Below, in pieces: positions 9,089 to 17,722 of a DNA stretch of 64,000 nt (position 1 is the first letter of the stretch; each line of letters begins with the position of its first letter). Below the pieces are notes generated by a model. The model was not told the DNA's origin, did no database searches, and saw nothing but the letters and a program-made list of their open reading frames with translations. The stretch covers positions 62,001-126,000 of the forward strand of contig DAOKZI010000001.1 in the NCBI GenBank assembly GCA_035325705.1, given 5' to 3'. The stretch is from Ga0077536 sp035325705. GTDB taxonomy: Bacteria > Pseudomonadota > Gammaproteobacteria > Ga0077536. Both the position numbers and the translations under genes were made by a program.

Positions 9089-9671
9089 AGGATTTGAGGG
9101 ACACCGGATTTGAGGGACACCCACTCTTCCACTCTTCGGGCGGAGTAGTGCAAGGAATCACGGTACGCGGAATTACGGGAGGAATTACGGGACACCCACC
9201 GCGGGAATTGCGGGACACCCACTCTTCGGGCGGAGTAGCAAGAAGTCACGGGACACCCACCGTAATCCCCTTCGGGCGGAGCAGCGGCGGAATTACGGGA
9301 GGAATTACGGGACACCCACCGCGCGGGCTCGGGACACCCACTGTCCGGCTGCATGCTGCAATACCGCATCGGCACGCCTCGACGAACATCCAGCCACTCG
9401 GACACCATGCTCGGCTGCTCCTAGCCCGGTTCATGCCCGGGAAACAACTCCTATATAGTGGGCCGGACGATGCGTGCCGCACGCATGCTCGTTGCCGCGG
9501 GATCGCCGATGGCGCGGAAATCGGTGGGACCCAATCCATTGGATCGCGACCCGCTGAAGATGTCGGGTCCCCGCCCAAAGAAGCGCTTCGCCCCAATCGA
9601 TGTGCTGAGGTTTATAAGCGGACGCCACTGTGGCTGGGGCGGTCCGTCTCAACCAAAAAAGAGGAGGCCGT
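9089..9671. repeat. REP-A array with internal ~120-bp duplication
   Basis: From 9097 to about 9352 there are at least six direct GGGACACCCAC sites. A block is tandemly repeated with a period near 120 bp: ACTCTTCGGGCGGAGTAG at 9131 and 9221 with a variant at 9271, and AATTACGGGAGGAATTACGG at 9171 and 9291. The array ends with a core-like GCTGCATGCTGCAATACCGC at 9350-9370. From 9400 to 9671 no gene is seen; this stretch must hold the promoter of the next gene (a TATAAG at 9614-9619 is one candidate -10). Confidence 0.75.
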
Positions 9672-10220
9672 ATGCCGCGAGTCACCGAGATCACCGAGGA
9701 CGGGGGCAACCCGATCCTCAAAGAAGAGTTTGCAAAGGAACGCGCAATGTTCGGCGATGTGCTGTACCCGAGCCGGGTGATGGCGCACTGCCCGCCGATC
9801 ATGCGCGCCGCCAAGGCGTTTTACGCATCGTTCGAGGCTTCCGGCCTGTTACCGGCCGGGCTCTTGGCGATGGTCTACGTCCGTGTCGCTGCGCTGAATG
9901 GCTGCCCGTTCTGAGTCGACATCAATTCGTTCCGTGTGATCGAAAATGGTGGTGGCAGGGACAAGGTGGCGGCCATCAATACTTGGCGCGACAGCGAGCT
10001 CTTCAGCGAACAGGAGCGTGTCGTGCTCGAGTACGGCGAGCGAATGACGATCACCGGCCAGGTGGTCGACGACGAGTTCTTCGCGCGTTTGAAAGCGCAT
10101 TTCAGCGAAGCGCAGATCGTCGAATTGACGGCCGGCATCGCGATGGAGAACTTCCGCAGCAAGTTCAACGCCCCACTGCAGGTCGCGGCGCAAGGCTTCT
10201 GCGCGCTTCCCCCGCGATGA
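9672..10220 (+). CDS. AhpD/carboxymuconolactone-decarboxylase-like protein with in-frame TGA at the CxxC motif (candidate selenoprotein)
   Basis: Read through one TGA (9912-9914) the frame gives 182 residues. ATG 9672 follows a strong GAGGAGG ribosome site. The upstream half ends LNGCPF and the downstream half resumes VDINSFRV, so the TGA falls exactly where the second cysteine of the family's redox pair normally sits: C78-P79-F80-(TGA)81. After it the same frame continues undamaged for 101 codons with family-like sequence (INTWRDSELFSEQERVVLEY, then ENFRSKFNAP). AhpD-like proteins are thiol peroxidases or reductases using this pair, and selenocysteine-containing members are known. Alternatives are a nonsense mutation (TGC/TGT to TGA) or a sequencing error; broken genes elsewhere in the window keep these open. 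If TGA is a stop, the product is an 80-residue fragment. Confidence 0.75.
9912..9943 (+). other. candidate SECIS hairpin just after the in-frame TGA
   Basis: Bacterial selenocysteine insertion needs an RNA hairpin immediately 3' of the UGA. Here bases 9916-9922 (TCGACAT) can pair with 9936-9943 (GTGATCGA) with one bulged A at 9939 and one G-U pair, leaving a 13-base loop that includes GU. The stem is short and the loop is nearer the TGA than in the classic E. coli elements, so this is only suggestive. Confidence 0.3.
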
Positions 10221-10306
10221 GGAGACGATCTGCGGGAAGGCTCGCGCGCCGGAATCGCTAGGCTCGTTCCAGCGCGAGGCCGCGGGAAATCTGGCGCGGG
10301 AAATCT

Positions 10307-10388
10307 GGGACACCCACCGTTCATTCCTGAGCGACTGCACGCTGCGGTACCGCATCGGCGTGGAAGGCGCGCAAAAAGATGGGTGTCC
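10307..10388. repeat. REP-A element
   Basis: Left arm GGGACACCCACC at 10307; core CTGCACGCTGCGGTACCGC; right arm ATGGGTGTCC ending at 10388. It lies downstream of the AhpD-like gene. Confidence 0.8.
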
Positions 10389-10423
10389 TTGATCCCCTTC
10401 CCTGTTGATCCCCTTCCATCTTT

Positions 10424-10533
10424 GTAGCCCGGATGAGCACCGCGAATGCGGGATCGGCGGTGCCGCGGCTGCAGGCACGCTGCCGCGTGTTTGACAGCTT
10501 GGATCCCGAATTCGCTGCGCTCATCCGGGCTAC
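10424..10533. repeat. REP-B inverted pair
   Basis: Left arm GTAGCCCGGATGAGC at 10424 and right arm GCTCATCCGGGCTAC ending at 10533, with GCGGGATCGGCG and ATCCCGAATTCGCTG as inner arms. It is sandwiched between two REP-A elements. Confidence 0.8.
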
Positions 10534-10563
10534 GGGAAATCGCGTAGCGTGCAGCGCAAATCC

Positions 10564-10656
10564 GGGACACCCACCGTTCATTCTGCCGCTCATTCCTGAA
10601 CGGCTGCATGCTGCGATACCGCAGCGGGTGAGAGGCGCCTGAAAGGTGGGTGTCCC
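10564..10656. repeat. REP-A element
   Basis: Left arm GGGACACCCACCGTTCATTC, core GCTGCATGCTGCGATACCGC, right arm GGTGGGTGTCCC ending at 10656, only about 20 bp from the stop of the AraC-type regulator; it could serve as its 3' hairpin. Confidence 0.8.
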
Positions 10657-10677
10657 TGAATGAATCCTGGATCCGCC

Positions 10678-11625
10678 TCACTCCTTCCTGCCGATGAACT
10701 CTCGCGGAGGCGCGCCGAAGCGGCGGCTGAAGCGTCGCGAGAAATGCGCGACGTCGGTGAACCCGCAGTGGTAGGCGATTTCCGACACCGATTTCGGCGC
10801 GCCGTACGGGTTGGCGAGCATGCGCCGCGCCGACAGCAGGCGAGTCTCCATGATCGTCTCCTGCACGCTGCGCTCCGAATCACGGAATATCTCGTGCAGA
10901 TAGCCGACGGAAATACCGCAGGCCGCGGCGACGGACGCCGGCGTGACGTCCGAATCGCCGTAAGACCGCTGTATATATCCGATGGCGCGGGCGCGATGCG
11001 CATCGCGCACGGCCTTGCCACTCCGCGGGAGATCGCCGGTCTGCGCTTCGAGCGCGATGGCCAGCAAATCGACGAGCTTCTCGCCTGCCGCATCCTTGAC
11101 GTCCTCGTCGAGGAACGACACGTTGGCAACCAGCGACTGCGCCAGCGAGGCGAACAGCGCGCCGGCCGAGCGGGCGCAGGGCAGCGTCAGGCCGAGACAG
11201 GAGGTCACGTTGCGGAACCGCGAGCGCAGGGCAGGCCCCTTCACGCGAACGATCAGCGCGCCGACCGCCGGATGCATCAGTTCGGAAGGACGCGCCGTGT
11301 GCTGCACGATCATGCTGCCGGGCGTGCAATGCGCAGTGCGATTCTCCTGCGACAGGTTCATCACGCAGCCCGACAGGTAGGGCATCGAGATGAAGTAATG
11401 ATCCTCGCAGCCGGGCCCGACGTGGCGAGCTTCGCGCAGAAAGCGCATTGCCCCGCATTCATAATCCGACACTTCGACGGCGCCGAACTGCCACTGGCGA
11501 ATCCGCCCCATCAGATGCGCCGGATCGAGCACCGTCGACGCCTGCGGCTTGTACACCTCGTACAGCACCTGCGCCCAGGACCGCGAGTCGCCGCGATATT
11601 CATGGATGGAAAAGTCTGCGCTCAT
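10678..11625 (-). CDS. AraC-family transcriptional regulator (AraC-binding-like N-terminus)
   Basis: 315 residues. The N-terminal 180 residues resemble the AraC_binding_2 sensing domain (YFISMPYLSGC, then PGSMIVQHTARPSELMH). The C-terminal 100 residues hold two helix-turn-helix motifs: VTPASVAAACGISVGYLHEI and SVSEIAYHCGFTDVAHFSRR, ending in the typical RRFGAPPREF. It is transcribed divergently from the luciferase-like oxidoreductase at 11906, with 280 bp between, so it probably controls that gene in response to a substrate. A perfect inverted repeat lies 23 bp upstream of its start. The effector is unknown. Confidence 0.88.
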   Translation of the reverse strand: MSADFSIHEYRGDSRSWAQVLYEVYKPQASTVLDPAHLMGRIRQWQFGAVEVSDYECGAMRFLREARHVGPGCEDHYFISMPYLSGCVMNLSQENRTAHCTPGSMIVQHTARPSELMHPAVGALIVRVKGPALRSRFRNVTSCLGLTLPCARSAGALFASLAQSLVANVSFLDEDVKDAAGEKLVDLLAIALEAQTGDLPRSGKAVRDAHRARAIGYIQRSYGDSDVTPASVAAACGISVGYLHEIFRDSERSVQETIMETRLLSARRMLANPYGAPKSVSEIAYHCGFTDVAHFSRRFSRRFGAPPREFIGRKE

Positions 11626-11647
11626 CGTTCGCTTCGATGCCGTGGCT

Positions 11648-11669
11648 GCGTAGCGATTTCACGCTACGC
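11648..11669. promoter_or_regulatory. perfect 8-bp-arm inverted repeat upstream of the AraC-type gene
   Basis: GCGTAGCG-6 bp-CGCTACGC, exactly symmetric, 23 bp upstream of the regulator's start and in the divergent gap. It could be an operator or an mRNA 5' hairpin. The adjacent CCCCGGG gives it some likeness to a worn REP-B arm. Confidence 0.35.
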
Positions 11670-11905
11670 CCCGGGTCGATTTCGGTCAATGCAGGCGGCC
11701 ACCCGGCGGAAGGCCGGAAGCCGGCGCGGCGCACGATGGAGCAAATCCGGCGCACTCGGATCCATGTCCGGCCGGCGCGGCTGAACTACCATTCCGCCGG
11801 ACTGCCGCTCCGACGGACCGGCGCAACTCGCGCCGGCATCCCGCCCGCGCCGCTCGCGCGGTCCGCGACGGCACCGAGCATCCGAACGACACGCTGGAGG
11901 TAACC

Positions 11906-12955
11906 ATGGATCTGAACTTCGGCCTCTTTTTCCCGTTCCGCAATCCTCCCGCCTGGCGCATCCCGTGGCACGAGTTCTACGAATCGCAGCTCGCGCAGGC
12001 GGAGCTCGCCGAAGAGCTCGGCTATGACGAAATCTGGCTTTCCGAGCACCACTTCTGCGAAGACGGCTGGTCGCCCTCGCTGTTCCCGATCGCCGGCGCG
12101 CTGGCGCAGCGAACCAAGAAGATCCGCATCGGCACCGACATGCTGCTGCTACCGCTCGGCAAGCATCCCATCCAGGTGGCGGAAGACGCGGCGACGATCG
12201 ACATCATGTCGAACGGCCGCTTCGATCTGGGACTCGCACTGGGCTACCGCGTGCCGGAGTTCAAAGGCTTCGGCATTCCGCGCGAAGAGCGCGCGAGCCG
12301 CATGGACGAGGCGCTGGAGATCATCTATCGCGCCTGGACCGAAGAGACGTTCTCGTTTTCCGGCAAGCACTATCAATTGGAGAACGTGACGCTGATGCCG
12401 AAGCCGATTCAGCGGCCTCATCCGCCGCTGTGGGTAGCCGCGATGAGCAAACGCGCCGCGGCGCGCGCCGCCCGCTTCAACTGCCACGTGGCCGGGACGG
12501 GCGGTGAAAACCTCCAGCGCTATTTCGACGATGCGCTGCGCAAGGAAGGAAAGGATCCGGCCGACTTCGGCGTGTCGCAGCTACGGCTCGTCTATGTGGC
12601 GCCGACGCGCGATCAGGCCTGGGACGACGCCCAGCATCATGCGCACTACATGATGTCCGCGTACGACAAATGGCTGAAGGAAGCCGCGGACGTCGCGTGG
12701 TTCCAGGAAACGATGTCCGTCTCGGCGATGCCCGCGCCCGAGCAGCTTCGTCACTCCAAAGATCTCAGCTTCTTCGAAGCCCCGCTGATCGTCGGCACGC
12801 CGGAGGACGCCATTGCGGAAATCGAGCGCTATCGACGCGAAAGCCGCGTCACGCATCTGGTGATGTGGATGCAGCTAGCGGGCATGGATCCGAAAAAGGC
12901 GTCGGCCTGCATGAAGCTGTTCGCCAAAGAAGTGATGCCGCACTTCCGGCGCTGA
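11906..12955 (+). CDS. LLM-class flavin-dependent oxidoreductase (luciferase-like monooxygenase)
   Basis: 349 residues, normal for a single-domain luciferase-like TIM barrel. Landmarks: LAEELGYDEIWLSEHHF near residue 40, IRIGTDMLLLPLGKHP near 75, NGRFDLGLALGYR near 105, and a C-terminal LIVGTPEDAIAEIERY. Such enzymes use FMNH2 supplied by a separate reductase to oxygenate or otherwise oxidise substrates such as alkanals, terpenoids or xenobiotics. The ATG at 11906 follows a good GGAGG site. It is divergent from the AraC-type regulator. A flavin-reductase-fold protein is encoded at 17723 but not in the same operon; the substrate cannot be inferred. Confidence 0.88.
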   Translation: MDLNFGLFFPFRNPPAWRIPWHEFYESQLAQAELAEELGYDEIWLSEHHFCEDGWSPSLFPIAGALAQRTKKIRIGTDMLLLPLGKHPIQVAEDAATIDIMSNGRFDLGLALGYRVPEFKGFGIPREERASRMDEALEIIYRAWTEETFSFSGKHYQLENVTLMPKPIQRPHPPLWVAAMSKRAAARAARFNCHVAGTGGENLQRYFDDALRKEGKDPADFGVSQLRLVYVAPTRDQAWDDAQHHAHYMMSAYDKWLKEAADVAWFQETMSVSAMPAPEQLRHSKDLSFFEAPLIVGTPEDAIAEIERYRRESRVTHLVMWMQLAGMDPKKASACMKLFAKEVMPHFRR

Positions 12956-12987
12956 CCGGCGCTCAGGGTCGGATATACAGCGCTTTC

Positions 12988-13076
12988 GTAGCCCGGGTGC
13001 AGCGTAGCGCAACCCGGGATCCGAGTCGTCAGTAAACGCCGGATCCCGGGTTGCGCGCGGCGCGCTCCACCCGGGC
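12988..13076. repeat. REP-B inverted pair
   Basis: Left arm GTAGCCCGGGTGCAGCG and right arm CGCGCTCCACCCGGGC flank inner arms CAACCCGGGATCC and GGATCCCGGGTTGCG. It lies in the 289-bp gap between the oxidoreductase and the EndoQ pseudogene and may act as the 3' hairpin of the former. Confidence 0.8.
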
Positions 13077-13244
13077 GACGAGGCATCGATATAAAGCCGC
13101 GATGCGGGCTTCTGTGACTCCGTACTGCCGGATGAGACCGACAGCCGAGACCTGAGCGCCTTGCCGGTCCGGCGAGGTCCAGCGGCTCCATCGGCGGTGC
13201 GAGCTGTGGGATGCTTCGCGTCGTAGCACTTGCCGGCTCCGTAG

Positions 13245-14610
13245 ATGGAATTCCACGCCGATCTGCACATCCACTCCAAGCACTCGCGGGCCACCAGCCG
13301 CGATCTGGATCTCGAGCATCTCGCGTGGTGGGCGGCGCGCAAGGGCATCGCGGTGCTCGGCAGCGGCGACTGCGTGCATCCCGCCTGGCTCGCAGAGCTG
13401 AAGGACAAGCTGATCCCCGCGGGCGACTCAGGCCTGTTCCGCCTGAAATCCGGGCTCTAGCGGGAGATCTGGAAAACCTTGCCGGCCTCGTGCCGCATCT
13501 CCATGCGCTTCATGCTGTCGACCGAGATCTCGACCATCTATAAGAAGAACGAGCGCACGCGAAAGATCCATCATCTGATCTACGTCCCGGACTTCGCGGC
13601 AGCCGACCGTCTCGCGACCCGCCTCGCCCGCCTCGGTAACATCGCCTCGGACGGACGCCCCGTCCTCGGTCTCGACTCGCGCGATCTGCTGGAAGTGAGC
13701 CTGGAGTCCAGCCCGCACGCCTATCTCGTGCCCGCGCACGTCTGGACGCCGTGGTTCGCCGCGCTCGGCTCGCAGTCCGGCTTCGATTCGATCCACGAGT
13801 GCTATGGCGATCTCGACGCTCACGTCTTTGCGCTCGAGACCGGCCTTTCCTCGGATCCGGCGATGAACTGGCGCGTCTCCTCTCTCGACCGCTATCGCCT
13901 GATGTCCAACTCCGACGCCCATTCGCCGGCCAAGCTCGGCCGGGAAGCGACGCGCTACACCTGCGAGCCCGGTTTCTTCACCATCCGCCGCGCGCTCGAA
14001 ACGGGTAAAGGCTATGCGGGCACGGTGGAATTCTTTCCGGAGGAAGGGAAATACCACCTGGACGGGCATCGCGCCTGCGGCGCGCTTCGATCCGGCCGAG
14101 GCCGTCGCCCGCGGCGGCCGCTGTCCGGTGTGCGGCAAGCGCGTGACCGTGGGTGTCTTGCATCGCGTGGAAGCGCTCGCCGATCGCGAGGAAGGCAAAG
14201 CGCGGCCGCCGACCGCCGGCGCGGTGATCGGCCTCGTGCCCTTGCCCGAATTCCTGTCCGAGATCCTGCGCGCCGGCGTCGCCACACAGGGCGTGACGCG
14301 GGCCTACGATCGCGTCACCGCTGCGCTGGGGCCGGATTTCACCGTGCTCGAACACACGCCGATCGAGGACATCGAGCGGGTCCATCCGCTGCTCGGTACC
14401 GCGGTGAGCCGTCTGCGCGCCGGCCGCGTGCTTCGAGAGGCGGGCTACGACGGTCGGTACGGCGCGATCCGCTTGTTAGAAGCGGGCGAGATCGATCGCC
14501 TGATGCGCGGCAAGTCGTCATCGGACGCGTCGCTGCCGCGGCGTCCTCACGCCAAGGCCACATCCGCGGCGGCCGGGACGGCAAAGCAGCGCCTGCGGCG
14601 GAAACCGTGA
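13245..14610 (+). pseudogene. endonuclease Q (EndoQ/TIGR00375-like PHP-domain nuclease), disrupted
   Basis: The N-terminus (HADLHIHSKHSRATS) is the metal-binding start of a PHP domain, and later stretches (LSTEISTIYKKNERTRKIHH, LMSNSDAHSPAKLGREAT) follow the EndoQ family, which nicks DNA at deaminated bases. The C-terminal zinc-binding part (GRCPVCGKRVTVGVLHRVE) is also present. Two lesions break it: an in-frame TAG at 13458-13460, where family context suggests GAG (Glu), and a frameshift near 14085 best explained by loss of one GC unit in a GCGCGC run (reading moves from ...GHRACG to ...RFDPAEAV). Otherwise the roughly 455-codon gene is full length, so decay is recent or the lesions are assembly errors. 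In some bacteria the family is fused to a UvrD-like helicase; not here. Confidence 0.8.
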
Positions 14611-14627
14611 ATTTCTGACGACATTCC

Positions 14628-15662
14628 TCAGCAGCGCCGGTCGCGAACCGCCTGCGCGAGCGCGACGACCGACAGCGGCGCAGAGCCTTCGGCCTTGTTG
14701 CTCAGCGTGACGTAGGCGTTCTGGCCGTGGTCGACGGTGCCCGCGATCACGCGCGCCAGCGCGGCGCGCGTCTCGGGATCCGGATCCACCAGGCGATCGT
14801 AGGGCGCGTATTGCCGGCGCGCCTTTTCATAGCCGAAGGCGTCGTGCACCGGATTGAGATTCCAGCGACAGACCAGCGGTCCGGGCCAGCATGCGCGCAG
14901 GATCGGGAGCTGCTCGGCGATGCGCGGCATCTTCGCGTGCAAGGCCATGCAATAGGTACTGCCGGCGCCGCGCAGCGCTGCGACGAAAGCCGGCGTGAGC
15001 CACTGCGGATCGCGCACTTCGACGGCGACGACGCCGTCGGGCGCCGCGCCGCGCAGATCCGGCAACGCGCGCAGCAGCGCATGCAGGCGCTCGATCAGCT
15101 CAGGCATCCGTGCGAGCCACGCGGACGGTAGCGGGCTTAACTGGAACACCAGCGCGCCCAGCTTGCGGCCGAGTCCCTGCACGGCCGGTTCGATGAAGCT
15201 GCTCATCGCCACCGTCGCATTCAGAAAGCTCGGGTTCGGTCGCATGCCGCGCCCCGATTCGTCGCGCAGCATCGCGTCCGTCACCAGCGCCGGCGCCTTG
15301 ACGACGAAACGAAATTCGTCCGGCACCTGCGCCGCATAGGCTGCGAACTGCTCGGCGGTGAGCGGCCGATAGAAGCCGCGATCGAGGCTGACCGTACGCA
15401 ACAGCGGATGCCGTGCGTACGCGGCAAGGCCATGACGGGCCAACTGCGCATCGGTGTACTCGCGATCCCACACCAGGCCGATCCAGCCGGGATAAGTCCA
15501 GGACGAGGTGCCGAGACGCAGCGCCGGCGGCAGCGTGCCGGCGAGCTCGATCAAGGCCGGGTCGGGCGCCGCGGCCCCGACCGCGACGGCCTCCGTGCGC
15601 TTGCTCCGCGGCTCGGCGCTCGCGGCGGCATCGCCCGATTCAGGGAAAAGTGAGTTCTGCAT
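14628..15662 (-). CDS. DUF72 domain-containing protein
   Basis: 344 residues. The DUF72 TIM-barrel-like fold is recognisable from LRLGTSSWTYPGW near residue 50, FYRPLTAEQFAAYAAQVPDE, FRFVVKAPALVTD, and a C-terminal YVTLSNKAEGSAPLS. The first 45 residues are a poorly conserved, perhaps disordered, extension. The biochemical role of DUF72 proteins is unknown. The gene is convergent with the EndoQ pseudogene (17 bp between stops). Confidence 0.85.
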   Translation of the reverse strand: MQNSLFPESGDAAASAEPRSKRTEAVAVGAAAPDPALIELAGTLPPALRLGTSSWTYPGWIGLVWDREYTDAQLARHGLAAYARHPLLRTVSLDRGFYRPLTAEQFAAYAAQVPDEFRFVVKAPALVTDAMLRDESGRGMRPNPSFLNATVAMSSFIEPAVQGLGRKLGALVFQLSPLPSAWLARMPELIERLHALLRALPDLRGAAPDGVVAVEVRDPQWLTPAFVAALRGAGSTYCMALHAKMPRIAEQLPILRACWPGPLVCRWNLNPVHDAFGYEKARRQYAPYDRLVDPDPETRAALARVIAGTVDHGQNAYVTLSNKAEGSAPLSVVALAQAVRDRRC

Positions 15663-16163
15663 GAGAAGGATCGCAATGCGTCGTTCCGATGATCGCGCGA
15701 GCGACGCTCGCGTCGTATCGGCGCTCGCCGCTGTTGCCGGGGAATGGATGGATTGTAAACCCGGTCAGCGCCGAGCGGCCGACAGGCGAGCGCTCGAAAT
15801 TAAGATGCCCGGACTCACGGCGCTCATTCGCGCTACGGGCTTCCCGCATTCCGTATTCCGCTCCGTCCTTTTTACGGGCTACGGAACGCAGTCGCGCGCC
15901 CAAGTGAGTCTGGGAAGTGAGTCTGGGACATCCACTCTTATGATTCTTGTGATTCTGGGACACCCACTCTTCGCTATTCGATGCATGCTGCGGTACCGCG
16001 CCGGTGTCTAAGAGTGGGTGTCCCCGCTCACCCCTCCCTCTAAGAGTGGGTGTCCCCGCTCACCCGCTCACCACGCCGTGTTCTCGTGGAGATTTCCCGA
16101 CCCCCGCTTCATCGTTCCTTGCCGATCCGCAATTTCGTGGACGGCCAATCCAAGGAGTACACG
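15663..16163. repeat. REP-A elements and REP-B remnant in a 500-bp gap
   Basis: 15663-15800 shows nothing recognisable. 15805-15890 contains a degenerate REP-B-like pair (CGCTCATTCGCGCTACGGGC and a later ACGGGCTACGG). 15923-16062 holds REP-A: a half-site TGGGACATCCACTCTTATG, then a full element at 15957-16025 (core CGATGCATGCTGCGGTACCG) and an extra right arm AAGAGTGGGTGTCCCCGCT at 16042-16060. The following gene's ribosome site is at 16152-16157. Confidence 0.75.
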
Positions 16164-17327
16164 ATGAAACGCAATCAATCTTCTTCGGCGCCAACGCGCC
16201 GCGACAATATCCGGATCTGGACGCACGGCGAGCTCACGATGCCTGGCTGGCTGTCGAAGCAGATAGTCGGAGACATCGAGCCGAACGGAACATTTACCTT
16301 GGAGACCGACATGGGCCACGTGCGAGTGCACCCTGGAAGTATCGTTATAGAGCGCTGCGGCACCATATGGATTCGCCCGCTCGAGGAGGCAGTCGACTTC
16401 ATGGAAAGTCTTGAAATGGAGACGCCACCGACGATCACGAATATCGGCCCGGGCAAAACGCGCCGATTTGGAACGGTTGGCGCCTCTAAAGGAAAATCGA
16501 AGAATCGTCGCAAGGAGAATACCGATCGATGGCTACTCTACTCGCCGCCGGCCGGCTCGCCACCCTCGATTGAATGGATCAAGCTAGACAGGCTATCCAT
16601 TGATAGCGCGTATCAAAGATCTACCGACAACGAAGCCTCATGCAGGCTGATTGCAAGTATCGCGACAAAGTTCGATTGGCGTCTATGCACGCCGTTGGCG
16701 GTTTCTCGCCGACCCGACGACACGCTCACGATCATAGACGGCCAACATCGATGGATGGCTGCCTGCAGAAGATCGGATATCGCACATCTTCCCTGCTGCG
16801 TCTTCCGATACGAAAGTACCGAGGAGGAAGCTCGCATGTTCATCGTTGCCAATCGGGCCCGCAAGCCGATCAATCGTCTCGATGACTATTTCGCAGCTCT
16901 TGCGGCGGCGGATGAAGATGCACTTGAAATCCGGCAGCTCGTCACTGGCGCCGGCCTCAGTGTAGCGCGTAATACCTCCTCTTCAGCATGGCGCCCAGGT
17001 GAAGTCGCATTCACTTCCGCGATCTCGAACGCGATAAGAAGATTCGGATCTGCAATCGCCTCGGCCGCGCTGACGAATCTGGCCGTGGCTTTCGCGGGCC
17101 AAAGGCTGACGCATGGTGGCGCAATTTTCGGAGCACTGGTCCGAATCATGTCCAAGCCGACACCCGATTTCGATCCGGATCGCCTCATGAGCGCTTTGCA
17201 AACCATGACGGTTGACGATTGGGGGCGACTCGTTACCGGCCTAAACGGTGCAGACGCGCGTATAGCGGCTCTCCGCGAAGCGATCATGCAAGCTTACGAC
17301 CGAGCCACGGCAGAAGACGCAGCTTAA
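16164..17327 (+). CDS. ParB/sulfiredoxin-like (DUF6551-like) protein
   Basis: 387 residues; ATG 16164 follows AAGGAG with 6 nt spacing, although the frame is open further upstream into the repeat. Residues about 1-125 are unrecognised. Residues about 140-260 look like a ParB-type nuclease/sulfiredoxin fold: a WIKLDRLSIDSAYQRS entry strand, LAVSRRPDDTLTIIDGQHRW with the DGQHR signature, and an ANRARKPIN stretch. Related proteins occur in plasmid and phage partition or regulatory settings, but no partner (ParA, replication or integrase gene) is near. The gene is visibly richer in A+T than its neighbours and is bracketed by REP-A elements, which hints at acquired DNA. Its function is not known. 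Confidence 0.7.
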   Translation: MKRNQSSSAPTRRDNIRIWTHGELTMPGWLSKQIVGDIEPNGTFTLETDMGHVRVHPGSIVIERCGTIWIRPLEEAVDFMESLEMETPPTITNIGPGKTRRFGTVGASKGKSKNRRKENTDRWLLYSPPAGSPPSIEWIKLDRLSIDSAYQRSTDNEASCRLIASIATKFDWRLCTPLAVSRRPDDTLTIIDGQHRWMAACRRSDIAHLPCCVFRYESTEEEARMFIVANRARKPINRLDDYFAALAAADEDALEIRQLVTGAGLSVARNTSSSAWRPGEVAFTSAISNAIRRFGSAIASAALTNLAVAFAGQRLTHGGAIFGALVRIMSKPTPDFDPDRLMSALQTMTVDDWGRLVTGLNGADARIAALREAIMQAYDRATAEDAA

Positions 17328-17371
17328 ATTTCCAGCGGCGGGGACAGGCGGCAAAGGGGGGAATAACCCGG

Positions 17372-17395
17372 GACGCCCCGAAATTTCGGGGCGTC
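17372..17395 (+). terminator. perfect palindrome after the ParB-like gene
   Basis: GACGCCCC-GAAATTTC-GGGGCGTC is a fully symmetric 24-bp palindrome 45 bp after the stop. A hairpin of 8 or more G-C-rich pairs is likely, but no clear T-run follows, so rho-independent termination is plausible rather than certain. Confidence 0.5.
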
Positions 17396-17427
17396 CGTCA
17401 TAACGGCATGATGATTCTTGTGATGCT

Positions 17428-17499
17428 GGGACACCCACTCTTCGCTGTTCGATGCATGCTGCTGCGGTACCGCGCCGGCGTCGAAGAGCGGGTGTCCCC
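17428..17499. repeat. REP-A element, near-consensus copy
   Basis: Left arm GGGACACCCACTCTTCG, core CGATGCATGCTGCTGCGGTACC (one extra CTG relative to others), right arm CGAAGAGCGGGTGTCCCC. It shows the family best: 17-bp arms around a core of about 40 bp. Confidence 0.85.
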
Positions 17500-17722
17500 G
17501 CTTACCGGCCGCCCGCGACCGTCAGCAGCTTCTTGCGCGCTGCGGCGTCCGGCGTAGACCCACCGGCCGCATAGAACTGGGATGCCCGCAAGGGGTAGAG
17601 TCCGCACTTCCGGCTTCTTCGTAACCGAACGGCGTCCCCGTATGAACCCGGCTCCCAACGGCTGCGGAGCGGAGGTCGATTTTGTCTACGACAAACACCG
17701 GACATCTTCCAGGAATACCCAG

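Noticed and set aside
9936..10220. Downstream half of the AhpD-like gene as a separate GTG-started gene
   Set aside because: It is in the same frame as the upstream half, lacks a ribosome site and begins in the middle of the domain; one gene with an internal TGA is the simpler reading.
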